Assembly: GCF_022370755.2 (NCBI RefSeq)
Contig: NZ_CP092364.2
Coordinates: 5,146,001 to 5,210,000, forward strand
Length of the DNA: 64,000 nt
Origin: Mycolicibacterium goodii
GTDB lineage: Bacteria; Actinomycetota; Actinomycetes; Mycobacteriales; Mycobacteriaceae
Direction: 5' to 3'
Shown here: in pieces, positions 1-8,509 of the stretch
Numbering within the stretch: the first letter of the stretch is position 1
Layout: each line of letters begins with the position of its first letter
Made by a program: the position numbers and the translations under genes
Notes under the pieces: model-generated
Database searches by the model: none
What the model was told of the DNA's origin: nothing
Seen by the model: only the letters and a program-made list of their open reading frames with translations

Positions 1-920
1 CGGTCGACGGGGTCAGCCTGACCCTGCACCAGGGCGAAACCCTGGGCCTGGTCGGCGAATCGGGCTGCGGAAAGTCGACCCTGTGCCGGCTGATCCTGCA
101 GCTGATCCAGCCGACGTCGGGCTCGGTGCGGTTCGAGGGAGTCGAACTCGTCGGACGGTCGCAACGCGACCTGCGGCCGATGCGCCGTCAGGTGCAGATG
201 ATCTTCCAGGACCCGTACGCCTCGCTGAACCCCCGTAAGCGGGTCGGGCAGATCATCGGTGAGCCGATGGAACTGCACGGCCTGACCTCGGGGGCGCAGA
301 CCGGCCACAGGGTCCGCGAATTGATGGAACGCGTCGGCCTGCAGGCCGAGCACTACAACCGCTACCCGCACGAGTTCTCCGGCGGGCAGCGCCAACGAAT
401 CGGCATCGCGAGAGCCCTTGCCCTGCAACCCAAGCTGATCATCGCCGACGAACCCGTGTCCGCGCTGGACGTTTCGGTGCAGGCCCAGATCATCAATCTT
501 CTGAAGGATCTGCAGGAGGAGTTCGGGCTGTCGTACCTGTTCGTCGCACACGACCTGGGTGTCGTGCGCCACGTGTCGGACCGGGTCGCGGTGATGTACC
601 TCGGCAAGATCGTCGAGACGGGCCACGTGGACGGCCTGTACCGCACACCGTTCCATCCGTATTCGAGTGCGCTGCTGTCCGCGGTGCCGATCCCCGATCC
701 CCGCCGCAACGCGGCGCGCGAACGCCTGGTTCTCGAGGGCGACGTGCCGAGCCCGATCGACCCGCCGTCGGGGTGCAGCTTCCACACGCGGTGCCCGTGG
801 TGCACCGAGATCTGCAAGGACCAGACCCCGGCACTGCTCGATCTGGCGCCCGGGCATGCCGCCGCGTGCTATCACCCACGCAACGTGGAGACGACGAGCC
901 CGCAGGCCGCGCTTCCCTGA
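1..920 (+). CDS. Oligopeptide/dipeptide ABC transporter ATP-binding protein (5' truncated by window edge)
   Basis: This is the ATPase subunit that powers peptide uptake from the cytoplasmic face of an Opp/Dpp-type importer. The reading frame is open from base 3, so the start lies outside the window. Visible motifs are Walker [10 protein letters not shown] (about bases 54-80), the Q-loop ([12 protein letters not shown]), the signature [14 protein letters not shown], Walker B LIIADEP followed by VSALDVS, and the H-loop AHDLG. The C-terminal tail carries the Cys-containing oligopeptide-transporter extension ([10 protein letters not shown]), which is specific to the peptide/nickel branch. The partner permeases and binding protein should lie to the left of the window. 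The DppF versus OppF assignment is not resolvable here. Confidence 0.93.
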   Translation, partial: VDGVSLTLHQGETLGLVGESGCGKSTLCRLILQLIQPTSGSVRFEGVELVGRSQRDLRPMRRQVQMIFQDPYASLNPRKRVGQIIGEPMELHGLTSGAQTGHRVRELMERVGLQAEHYNRYPHEFSGGQRQRIGIARALALQPKLIIADEPVSALDVSVQAQIINLLKDLQEEFGLSYLFVAHDLGVVRHVSDRVAVMYLGKIVETGHVDGLYRTPFHPYSSALLSAVPIPDPRRNAARERLVLEGDVPSPIDPPSGCSFHTRCPWCTEICKDQTPALLDLAPGHAAACYHPRNVETTSPQAALP

Positions 921-921
921 C

Positions 922-2814
922 TCAGGGATACGGCTGGAACGGGCTCTGCGGGTACTGCGGGTACTGCGGGTTCTGGGGGTATTGAGGCGGGTACTGCGGT
1001 TGGGGCTGCTGCTGACTCGGCACCTGGATCGGGATCGGCACCGGCACGAACGGCACCGTGATGTACGTGGTCGTCATCGGGTTGGTGGTCGTCGTCGGTG
1101 TCGTCGTCGTCGGCGTGGTCGTGGTTGTGGTGGTGGTTGTCGTCGTGGTCGTGGTTGTGGTGGTGGTTGTCGTCGTGGTCGGCTGTGTTGTCGTCGTGGT
1201 GGTGGGCGCCGTCGTGGTCCGGGTGACGACGTGCGTCTCGGTGACCGGCGGTGGCGGCGGTGGCGGTGCCTCGGTGACCGGCGGTGGTGGCGGCGGGGGC
1301 GCCTCGGTCACCGGTGGCGGGGGCGCGACCGCGCTCGGTTCCGGTTCGGGTGTCAGAGGTTTGGGTTCGGCGGTACGCACCTCGGTGGTCGGGGTGGTGC
1401 TGGTCGAACTCGTGAGCACGTACGTCACTCCACCGATGGCCACCAGGACCGACGCCACGGCGATCCCGAACACGGTGAGTGGCAGACGTTTCCACCCGCT
1501 CTCGGGCTGCTCGATCGGGCCGGTGGGCGGCACGTACTGCACCGAGGGCCTCGCCGACGTGTCACCGGCGTAAGGGTTGGCGGCATACGGGTTGCCCACA
1601 TCGGGCCCCGCATAGGGCACGACGTCGTCAGCGGGCTCGTCCTCCGACCACGCCAGTGCGCGGAACGTGGACGAGCCCTCCTGATCCGGCGTCACATCGA
1701 CCGCAGGGGCGCTCGCGGTGGCCACGTCGGACACGGCCGCGACACCGAGTGTGGGTGCGGCACCGGTCATCGCCTCCGCGTCTGCCACACCCGATGCGGT
1801 GACCCCGGAGGCCACCAGCGCAGCACCGACCGCGGCGTCGAGGGCGGGCTGCGGCGTGGTGACCAGCACCGCACGTGAGTGCTCCGAAAGCCGTTGGGTG
1901 ATCAGCGGAATGCTCGCACCCCCGCCGATCGTCACGACGGCCGACACCGCCGACCAACTGAACCCGTTGCGCTCCAAGGAACTGTCGAGTGCGTCGAGCA
2001 CCCCTGCGAAGGGTTGCCGCATCAACATCTCGAGTTCGTCGCGGGTCACGCGGATCGTGGCCGAGTACCCCGGCAGGTCCACGGGCAGGTCGGTTGCGGT
2101 GTGCGCCGAGAGGCGTTCCTTGGCGGCGCGGCAGTCCTGCCGCAGGCGTGCCAGCGACCCGACCGCCGCGGTGCCTGCCGGGTCGATCGCGCCTGCCTGG
2201 GAGATGCCGTCGAGCACGTGCGTCAGCAGTGCCTGGTCGATCTGGTCTCCGGAGAAATCCGGGTAGCGCGTGGTCTCGTCGATCGGTTCGAAACCCGAGG
2301 CAGCATCGGCCAGCGTGATGCTGGTTCCGCTGCCTCCGAAATCGAGCAGGGCCACCACCCCACCCGTGGGTAGACCCGGGTTGACCCGGAGCGCAGTCAA
2401 AGACGCCACCGCGTCGGGCACCAGGCGCGCGGGCATGCCGTCGCGGGACAGATTCGGGTTGGTCCGCAGCGCGTGCCGCAGGGCTCGCAGCGTGGTGGGC
2501 CCCCAGTACGCGGGAACCGCGATGGCCAACTGCTGCGATGGTCCGCCCGCCGCCTCCACCATGGCGTCGAGCGCCTCGACCAACAGGGTGTCGGCAGGAT
2601 ATGACGCACCGTCGGGTGCCACCAGCGGCACCGGGTCGCCGACACGCTCGACGAATCCGGTGAGGGTGACCCCGCCCCCGGATTCCGGCACGCCGACTTG
2701 CGGCGTCCGGTCTGCCGACAAGGTCAACACGGATCGCCGGATCTCGGGCTGATTGCCGACGCGCGCCGCAACCAAGTTGGTGGTCCCGATCGACAACCCC
2801 AACGGGTCGCTCAT
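922..2814 (-). CDS. Hsp70-like actin-fold ATPase with one membrane helix and Thr/Pro-rich tail
   Basis: A protein of about 630 residues. I start it at the ATG at 2814 (MSDPLGLSIGTTN) because this puts the phosphate-1 loop at the N-terminus. A second phosphate loop (LLDFGGSGTS) and an adenosine motif (TIGGGASIP) mark an Hsp70/actin-type nucleotide fold over roughly residues 1-330. No recognisable Hsp70 substrate-binding domain follows. A hydrophobic helix at about 444-466 is followed by three copies of a PPPPPPVTEA-like unit, a run of about 35 mostly Thr residues, and a Pro/Gln/Tyr-rich C-terminus. I infer a cytoplasmic ATPase domain with an exported, wall-spanning or glycosylatable tail. It converges with the ABC ATPase gene, 1 base apart. 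Specific function unknown. Confidence 0.82.
   Translation of the reverse strand: MSDPLGLSIGTTNLVAARVGNQPEIRRSVLTLSADRTPQVGVPESGGGVTLTGFVERVGDPVPLVAPDGASYPADTLLVEALDAMVEAAGGPSQQLAIAVPAYWGPTTLRALRHALRTNPNLSRDGMPARLVPDAVASLTALRVNPGLPTGGVVALLDFGGSGTSITLADAASGFEPIDETTRYPDFSGDQIDQALLTHVLDGISQAGAIDPAGTAAVGSLARLRQDCRAAKERLSAHTATDLPVDLPGYSATIRVTRDELEMLMRQPFAGVLDALDSSLERNGFSWSAVSAVVTIGGGASIPLITQRLSEHSRAVLVTTPQPALDAAVGAALVASGVTASGVADAEAMTGAAPTLGVAAVSDVATASAPAVDVTPDQEGSSTFRALAWSEDEPADDVVPYAGPDVGNPYAANPYAGDTSARPSVQYVPPTGPIEQPESGWKRLPLTVFGIAVASVLVAIGGVTYVLTSSTSTTPTTEVRTAEPKPLTPEPEPSAVAPPPPVTEAPPPPPPPVTEAPPPPPPPVTETHVVTRTTTAPTTTTTTQPTTTTTTTTTTTTTTTTTTTTTTPTTTTPTTTTNPMTTTYITVPFVPVPIPIQVPSQQQPQPQYPPQYPQNPQYPQYPQSPFQPYP
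1114..1180. repeat. 30-bp tandem repeat inside the Thr-rich coding tract
   Basis: A GTGGTC/GTTGTGG-rich unit repeats with a 30-base period for a little over two copies. It encodes part of the poly-threonine stretch of the Hsp70-like protein on the minus strand. Such tracts are prone to slippage, so the length may vary between strains. Confidence 0.7.
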
Positions 2815-3030
2815 AACGCAGGCCACCATAGCCGCAGCGGTGACGACGATCCATCTGACACTCCGCGTATTCAGCGGTCCAACGTCTCTTGTCGTATCGA
2901 GCGTCGGGGCCAGCAATCGTCACGTGACCGCTGTCGGCACTGGTGAGCCGCGGAATCGCGGCGCGGCAGAAAACACCCGGCCGGCGCTGGGCGATCGTTT
3001 CGATTCGGTCACGAGGGGTACAGGGACGCC

Positions 3031-4542
3031 ATGACCGCCGCAACATCGCTGTGGCTCGCCGACCGTGCCGAGCGACCCACACCGCCGTACCTGGATGAAA
3101 CGAACTGCTCTGCCGATGTCGTCGTGGTCGGGGCGGGTATCACCGGGCTGATCACGGCTGTGCTGCTCGCACGTGCCGGTAAGGACGTGTTGGTGCTGGA
3201 GGCGTACACGGCCGGCGCCGGGACCACCGGCAACACCACCGCCAAGATCAGCCTGCTGGAGGGCACCAAGATGTCGAAGATCCTGCGCAAGCACGGCGCG
3301 AAGGTCGCCGGGCAGTACGTGCAGGGCAACCTCGAGGGCCTGGAGTGGCTGGCCGGGTACTGCGAGTCGAACGGCCTGTCGCTGCAGCGCGAGGACGCCT
3401 TCACGTACGCGCAATCCGAGAAGGGCGTCTCATCGGCGCGCGCCGAGTACGACGCGTGCCGCGAGGTCGGACTCGATGTGGAGTGGGTCGAGGACGCCGA
3501 CGTTCCGTTCCCGTTCGCCGGCGGCGTGCGGCTACCCGATCAGGCGCAGTTCGATCCGATGCCGCTGCTGGACAGCCTCGTCGTGGAGCTCGGCGAGCGC
3601 AACGGCAGGCTCGTGGAGGGCACGCGCGTGCAGCGGGTGTCCCAGGGCTCGGCCGGGTTGACCCTTCATGTGCGTACCAACAGCGGAACCGAACTGGACG
3701 TCAGGGCCGGACAGTGCGTACTCGCCACGGGCATACCGATTCTCGACCGCGGCGGCTTCTTCGCGCGGTTGTCACCGCACCGCTCGTACTGCATGGCGTT
3801 CCGGGTTCCTGGCGCGGTGACCCGGGGCATGTACATCTCGACCGATTCCCCCACAAGGTCGGTGCGTTATGCGCCCACCGCGGACGGCGACCGTCTCATC
3901 GTCGGCGGCGCCGGGCACACGGTGGGCCGGCGCCCGCATCCCTCCGACGACGTCGACGAACTCGCGTCGTGGGCCAAGGTGCACTGGCCGGGCGCGATCC
4001 AGACGCACTACTGGTCGGCGCAGGACTACACCCCCGTCGACGACCTTCCCTACGTCGGTCCGCTGCTTCCCGGCAACGAGAAGATCTTCGTGGCAACCGG
4101 ATTCGACAAATGGGGCATGACCAACGGCACCGCGGCGGCACTCGCGCTCTCCAGCCGGATCCTGGGCGGCCGGATGGACTGGGCGCAGGCCTTCGACAGC
4201 TGGAGCCCGCATGAACTGTCGGGGATCCCGACCGCGGTGAAGATCAACCTCGAAGTGGGGTTCAACATGGCCAAGGGCTGGGTGACCCCGAGCCTGCGCA
4301 TGGGTGACCGGGTCCCCGACGGCGGCGGTGTGGTGACGGGCCCGCCGTGGCACATGACGGCCTGCAGCGTCGTCGACGGCGTCGAACGCCGCGTGTCGCC
4401 GCTGTGCCCGCACCTCGGCGGCATCGTCTCGTGGAATGATTCCGATCAGGCGTGGGAGTGCCCGTTGCACGGATCGCGGTTCGCCCCCGACGGCACGCTG
4501 CTGCAGGGACCGGCAACCCGCGACCTCACACCTGCACCATGA
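3031..4542 (+). CDS. FAD-dependent oxidoreductase with C-terminal Rieske [2Fe-2S] domain
   Basis: A 503-residue two-domain protein. Residues of about 30-400 form a DAO-type FAD domain with the dinucleotide motif VVVGAGITG near residue 34. It contains the substrate-domain text typical of glycine-oxidase/DadA-like flavoproteins and the late FAD motif VATGFDKWGMTNG. The C-terminal ~90 residues are a Rieske domain: Cys459-Pro-His461 and Cys477-Pro-Leu-His480 supply the two Cys and two His cluster ligands. This domain order is known in bacterial FAD/Rieske proteins related to the YhfW type. The substrate is unknown. It starts 216 bases from the divergent Hsp70-like gene and is followed by a small NTF2-like gene on the same strand. 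Confidence 0.88.
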   Translation: MTAATSLWLADRAERPTPPYLDETNCSADVVVVGAGITGLITAVLLARAGKDVLVLEAYTAGAGTTGNTTAKISLLEGTKMSKILRKHGAKVAGQYVQGNLEGLEWLAGYCESNGLSLQREDAFTYAQSEKGVSSARAEYDACREVGLDVEWVEDADVPFPFAGGVRLPDQAQFDPMPLLDSLVVELGERNGRLVEGTRVQRVSQGSAGLTLHVRTNSGTELDVRAGQCVLATGIPILDRGGFFARLSPHRSYCMAFRVPGAVTRGMYISTDSPTRSVRYAPTADGDRLIVGGAGHTVGRRPHPSDDVDELASWAKVHWPGAIQTHYWSAQDYTPVDDLPYVGPLLPGNEKIFVATGFDKWGMTNGTAAALALSSRILGGRMDWAQAFDSWSPHELSGIPTAVKINLEVGFNMAKGWVTPSLRMGDRVPDGGGVVTGPPWHMTACSVVDGVERRVSPLCPHLGGIVSWNDSDQAWECPLHGSRFAPDGTLLQGPATRDLTPAP

Positions 4543-4561
4543 GCGCCGCCCATGTGCTGCA

Positions 4562-5041
4562 ATGACGGGCATGGGTGACATCTACCACGTCAAGGAAGAC
4601 ATCAAGCAAGTCAAGTACCGGTACCTGCGCGCGCTGGACACCAAGAACTGGGATGAGTTCGCCCAGACGCTCACCGAGGACGTGACCGGCGACTACGGGC
4701 AGTCGCTCGGCGAGGCACTGCACTTCACCGATCGCGACTCGTTGGTGGACTACATGCGACAGTCGCTGGGCGCGTCGATCATCACCGAGCACCGCGTCGC
4801 CCATCCCGAGATCACCGTCGACGGAGACGAGGCCACGGGGACGTGGTACCTGCAGGACCGCGTCATCGCACCCGAGTTCAACTTCATGCTGATCGGCGCG
4901 GCGTTCTACCGCGACACCTACCGGCGCACCGCGGACGGCTGGAAGATCAGCGCCACCGGCTACGACCGCACCTACGACGCCACGATGTCTTTGGAGAACC
5001 TGAACTTCCACCTGAAACCCGGTGCTGCGCTGCACATCTGA
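4562..5041 (+). CDS. NTF2-like/SnoaL-fold protein
   Basis: A 159-residue protein. The N-terminal helix (DIKQVKYRYLRALDTKNWDEF) followed by mixed beta text with FTDRDSLVDYM is characteristic of the SnoaL_4/NTF2-like fold, which serves as isomerase, dehydratase or ring-hydroxylating dioxygenase small-subunit-like proteins. I chose the ATG at 4562. A second in-frame ATG at 4571 is equally possible. It lies 19 bases after the FAD/Rieske gene and is probably co-transcribed with it, so it may act on the same substrate. Catalytic identity cannot be assigned. Confidence 0.8.
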   Translation: MTGMGDIYHVKEDIKQVKYRYLRALDTKNWDEFAQTLTEDVTGDYGQSLGEALHFTDRDSLVDYMRQSLGASIITEHRVAHPEITVDGDEATGTWYLQDRVIAPEFNFMLIGAAFYRDTYRRTADGWKISATGYDRTYDATMSLENLNFHLKPGAALHI

Positions 5042-5042
5042 A

Positions 5043-5696
5043 CTACTTGGCCACGGCGATCAGCGCGCCGGGACGCAGCCAGCGGATGATCTGCACCAAC
5101 GTGGCGTCGTCGATGGCGACGCAACCCGCGGTGGGCCCGCCGTCGGTGGTGTGCAGGAAGAAGGCGCCGCCGTTACCCGGCACCCTGGCCTTGTTGACGC
5201 CCATCACCACGGCGTGCTTGTACTGCGGGATGTTCAGATTCTCGGTGCCGCTGCGGGGATCGGTGTCGAACGGGCACTGTGCCTTCTTGCACACCTGCAT
5301 GGTGTTGTAGGTGGGGCTCTTCATGTCGCCGTCCCACCAGTGGTCCGGACCCACCTGCACGTACTGCAGTCCGCCGCCGGGGTTCTGAGCAGTGCCGAAC
5401 GCGAAGTCGAGCGTGAAAATCCCCATGGGGGTCTTCATCTCACCGTCATGGGTTTGCGGCGCCATCCCGTTGGCCCCGATCCAGGCGTCGATGCCCACGC
5501 CGACGGGCTGCCAGCCGCGCGCACCGCGCTGCCACACGTCCATCTTGGCCTTCGAACCCCCCACGCCGACAACCGAAATCACCTGTGTCGCATTGCCGAC
5601 CGAACGTGCGAACCACGGCGTGTCGACGGCCGCCGCAGTCGGCGCGGACGCCAGCGCGACCACCGCCGCGCACAGCGATACGAGTAGTCGTCGCAC
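5043..5696 (-). CDS. Exported L,D-transpeptidase-like (YkuD/ErfK) protein
   Basis: A 217-residue exported protein from a GTG start at 5696. The N-terminus VRRLLVSLCAAVVALASAP is a signal peptide likely cut after the Ala-rich TAAA. The C-terminal half has the catalytic Cys motif of the YkuD-like superfamily in the variant form TDGGPTAGCVAI, with an upstream conserved His (FFLHTTDGG). Canonical mycobacterial Ldt enzymes carry HGC/SHGC-type text, so this is the more distant ErfK/YbiS-like branch. It may act on peptidoglycan cross-links, or may be a divergent amidase. Its stop lies 1 base from the converging NTF2-like gene, leaving no room for a terminator. Confidence 0.8.
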   Translation of the reverse strand: MRRLLVSLCAAVVALASAPTAAAVDTPWFARSVGNATQVISVVGVGGSKAKMDVWQRGARGWQPVGVGIDAWIGANGMAPQTHDGEMKTPMGIFTLDFAFGTAQNPGGGLQYVQVGPDHWWDGDMKSPTYNTMQVCKKAQCPFDTDPRSGTENLNIPQYKHAVVMGVNKARVPGNGGAFFLHTTDGGPTAGCVAIDDATLVQIIRWLRPGALIAVAK

Positions 5697-5763
5697 CCGT
5701 CCATCGTCGGTTGCGCACCTATACGCCGCATAACCGTTCAGACACGATCCGGTTCCGGGCGGA

Positions 5764-5769
5764 TAGGTT
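5764..5769 (+). promoter_or_regulatory. -10 element for a probable leaderless transcript
   Basis: TAGGTT lies exactly 6 bases before the ATG at 5776. This is the spacing expected when transcription begins at the start codon, a frequent arrangement in mycobacteria. No Shine-Dalgarno sequence fits this start. Confidence 0.5.
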
Positions 5770-5775
5770 GGATTC

Positions 5776-7239
5776 ATGGACGTGCGAAAAATCGGTCGCG
5801 GACTCGGCACGCTGGACCGCGAGGTCTTCGAGGCGGTCGCCGAATCCCCAAGCCCGCTGCTCGACTCCGTCATGCCCAAGCTGACCAGGGCCGCCGACCA
5901 CTCGAAGCTGTGGTTCGCGATCGCGGCCGGCCTCGGCGCATTCGGTGGGTCGTCGGCGCGGCGCGGCGCGGTCCGAGGGGTCGCAAGCCTGGCCGTCACG
6001 AGCCTGCTGACCAATCAGGTCGCCAAGCGGATCTGGCGCCGCCCCCGGCCCGATCGCAGCATCATCCCGCTCGTCCGGCAGACGCGTCGCATCCCCACGT
6101 CGCATTCCCTGCCGTCGGGGCACTCGGCCAGCGCCGCGGCGTTCGCGGTCGGCGTCGGGCTGGAAACCGCCCCGGTGGGTCTTCCGCTCGCGTTGCTCGC
6201 CGGGCTCGTCGGCCTGTCGCGGGTGGCGACGGGCGCACACTATCCGGGTGACGTGTTCGCCGGCTTCGGCATCGGCGCCACCATCGCGATCCTCGGTGCC
6301 CGCATCGTGCCGACCATCCCGGCGACGAGCCTGCCGACGTCCGAACCGCTGCGATACAAGACCGCGCCCCGCCCGGAGGGCGACGGTGTCACGCTGGTGA
6401 TCAACCCGGCGTCCGGCAGCGGAACCGGCGCCCGCGTCGTCGACGAGGTACGCGAGGCACTTCCGCAGGCCGAGATCGTCGAACTCGACGACGGCGACGA
6501 CATCGAGAAGGTGCTGCGGGAAGCCGCGTCGCGCAGCGAGGTCCTCGCCGTGGGCGGCGGCGACGGCACCGTGGCGTGCGCGGCGGCGGTCGCGGTGGAG
6601 TCGGGTGTGCCGCTGGCGGTGTTCCCGGGAGGGACGTTCAACCACTTCGCGAAGGACATCGGGTGCGTCACCGTGGCGCGCACGGTCGAAGCCATCCAGC
6701 AGGGCAGCGCCGCATATGTGGACCTGGTGTGTCTCAACGACAAGCAGATGGTGCTCAACACCGCCAGCATCGGCGCATACCCGAAGTTCGTGCGGATCAG
6801 GGAGAAGCTCGAACGGCGCCTGGGTAAACGGGTCGCCGCGGCATACGCGCTGTACCTCACGCTGCGCCGTGACGAACCGGTCCGCATCACCTACGACGAC
6901 AAGACCGTGGAAACCTCGCTCTTCTTCCTCGGCAACTCCGTGTACTTCCCGTCCGGATTCGCGCCGTCGCTGCGGCCGCGCATGGATGACGGTCTCATCG
7001 ACGTGCGGATCCTCGAGACGGGCAAGCGATTCGGGCGGCTACGCATCGCCATCTCGATGGCGCTGGGGCGGCTCGAACGCAGCCCGCTGTACCACGAGAT
7101 GCAGGTGCCGGAGTTCCGGTTCTCCACCGTCGACGGGCCGACGGTGCTCGCCCACGACGGCGAGGTCGGTGAGCCGTGCACCGAGGCGGCGTTCACCGCA
7201 CGATATCGCGTGCTTCCGGTGTTTCGTCCCTTGCCGTGA
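5776..7239 (+). CDS. Bifunctional PAP2 phosphatase / diacylglycerol (sphingosine) kinase family protein
   Basis: A 487-residue fusion. Residues of about 1-185 are a PAP2 domain with its three motifs: KRIWRRPRP, the PSGHSAS block, and SRVATGAHYPGDV. This is a membrane phosphatase for phosphatidate or isoprenyl-type phosphates. Residues of about 200-485 are a DAGK catalytic domain with the nucleotide loop VINPASGSG, the GGGDGT signature and the PGGTFNHFAKD block. The combination suggests lipid phosphate turnover in both directions at the membrane, but the lipid is unknown. Its 3' end overlaps the converging PAP2 gene by 47 bases. Confidence 0.92.
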   Translation: MDVRKIGRGLGTLDREVFEAVAESPSPLLDSVMPKLTRAADHSKLWFAIAAGLGAFGGSSARRGAVRGVASLAVTSLLTNQVAKRIWRRPRPDRSIIPLVRQTRRIPTSHSLPSGHSASAAAFAVGVGLETAPVGLPLALLAGLVGLSRVATGAHYPGDVFAGFGIGATIAILGARIVPTIPATSLPTSEPLRYKTAPRPEGDGVTLVINPASGSGTGARVVDEVREALPQAEIVELDDGDDIEKVLREAASRSEVLAVGGGDGTVACAAAVAVESGVPLAVFPGGTFNHFAKDIGCVTVARTVEAIQQGSAAYVDLVCLNDKQMVLNTASIGAYPKFVRIREKLERRLGKRVAAAYALYLTLRRDEPVRITYDDKTVETSLFFLGNSVYFPSGFAPSLRPRMDDGLIDVRILETGKRFGRLRIAISMALGRLERSPLYHEMQVPEFRFSTVDGPTVLAHDGEVGEPCTEAAFTARYRVLPVFRPLP

Positions 7240-7864
7240 GCGCGGGATACGGCGGCGCGACGAGCAGGCACACGACGAAGAAGGCATATCCCAGCGCCCA
7301 GCCCGCGATCACGTCGGACGGGTGGTGGACATTGAGTACCACGCGCCCCACCCCGATGGCCACGATGACCAGCACACCCGCGGTCACCGCCCAGCCGCGC
7401 CACGCCTTGCGCAGCAGTGGCCACGCCAGCGCGAGCACGGCCAGCACACTCGTCATCACCCCGACCGCGTGTCCGGACGGGAACGACGTCCACGACGCGT
7501 ACACGAGCGCGGTGGGTGGGCGCGGACGGTCTGAGGCCAGCTTCGCCAGCTGGGTGACCAGACCGCTCAGCTCCACCGAAAGCAACGCGAACACCGCGGG
7601 ACGGAACCGGCGCCGCACCAGGGCGACCACGATGAACACCGCAAACGCGATCCGGAACGCGTACGGCCCGAGGACGGTGCAGAAGACATCCCATCCGGTC
7701 ACCCACGCCGGGTGTTCGGTGCCGTACCGGAACGCCGGGTCCAGCCCGGCGTCGTCGAACGCGACGAGCCACGCCCACCCCGACCGGTACCCGACCCACA
7801 TGAGCGCATACACCGCGACGGCTGACACCGCCGTCGTGATCAGCAACCCGCGGGTTCTCTCCAC
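7193..7864 (-). CDS. PAP2-family membrane phosphatase
   Basis: A polytopic membrane protein of about 223 residues. PAP2 motifs are KLASDRPRP, the FPSGHAVG block, and NVHHPSDVIAGW. About six hydrophobic helices are visible, starting with LLITTAVSAVAVYALMWVG. The start is uncertain: GTG codons at 7864 and 7888 are both possible. I prefer 7864 because the first helix begins just after it. It likely dephosphorylates a membrane lipid phosphate such as an undecaprenyl- or decaprenyl-type carrier or phosphatidate. It is the second PAP2 domain in tail-to-tail overlap at this spot. Confidence 0.85.
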   Translation of the reverse strand: MERTRGLLITTAVSAVAVYALMWVGYRSGWAWLVAFDDAGLDPAFRYGTEHPAWVTGWDVFCTVLGPYAFRIAFAVFIVVALVRRRFRPAVFALLSVELSGLVTQLAKLASDRPRPPTALVYASWTSFPSGHAVGVMTSVLAVLALAWPLLRKAWRGWAVTAGVLVIVAIGVGRVVLNVHHPSDVIAGWALGYAFFVVCLLVAPPYPALTARDETPEARDIVR

Positions 7865-7919
7865 CCGACCATCTCTACCAGCCCCCACGGGGTGTCCACG
7901 GCGATGCCGGCCGGCGAGC

Positions 7920-7925
7920 TACCGT
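7920..7925 (+). promoter_or_regulatory. -10 element for a probable leaderless transcript
   Basis: TACCGT is followed by 6 bases and then the GTG at 7932. This spacing supports both the start chosen for the next gene and leaderless initiation. Confidence 0.4.
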
Positions 7926-7931
7926 GCAAGG

Positions 7932-8426
7932 GTGGCACTCTTCCTGCGAAAGCTCTTGCGCATCGGCGAACTGCCCGATGCTCTGCGTGCGGAGACCGAG
8001 GCCGAAGGCGTCCTGTTCCTGGCCGAGTACGTCCCCGTGACCAGACGGTTCAGCGGCGCGATCCCCGGCAAGCGCGCGAGCGGCAGCGTGTCCAGCTACG
8101 CCGGATCGGTGGTGTTGACCGACCACCGCGCGCTGGCGACCCTGGCGACGCTGCCGAAGCTGGCCGGCCGCACCGTCGACCAGCCGTGGTCGGCACCACA
8201 GAACGGCGCGGTGAGGGCGGAGCTCTCCGCCGAAGGCCTGATGATCGAGGCAGATCTCGGCGACGTCGACAGCCGCCGCTACGGGCATTTCGAAGGACAA
8301 CTGTCGTTGCACTACAAGGTCGCCATTCCCGAGGACGTCCTGGCACGGTTGCCGCGACGGTCACTGGCGTTCGACGTGGGGCCTGAGTACGTTTTCCGCG
8401 CCGTCGGCGTCCAGTACCACCCGTAG
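7932..8426 (+). CDS. Conserved hypothetical protein, ~164 residues
   Basis: I do not recognise a catalytic family. The sequence begins LFLRKLLRIGELPDALRAE and is a soluble, beta-rich protein with no signal peptide or membrane helix. Codon composition matches its neighbours, and the chosen GTG is supported by an upstream TANNNT element. It is divergent from the PAP2 gene and sits upstream of the sulfatase with an 83-base gap, which contains nothing further that I can identify except the sulfatase ribosome-binding site. Confidence 0.65.
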   Translation: MALFLRKLLRIGELPDALRAETEAEGVLFLAEYVPVTRRFSGAIPGKRASGSVSSYAGSVVLTDHRALATLATLPKLAGRTVDQPWSAPQNGAVRAELSAEGLMIEADLGDVDSRRYGHFEGQLSLHYKVAIPEDVLARLPRRSLAFDVGPEYVFRAVGVQYHP

Positions 8427-8509
8427 GGTGAGCGGTCTTCGATGAGCCAAACGGTTGCGACACCGCGGCCGAGGCTGTTCGGTCGTCAAAAGAACGGAAA
8501 GGACACGAC

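Noticed and set aside
1058..1573. Val-rich plus-strand frame in the repeat region
   Set aside because: It is the complement of the poly-Thr codons of the Hsp70-like gene, with no independent support.
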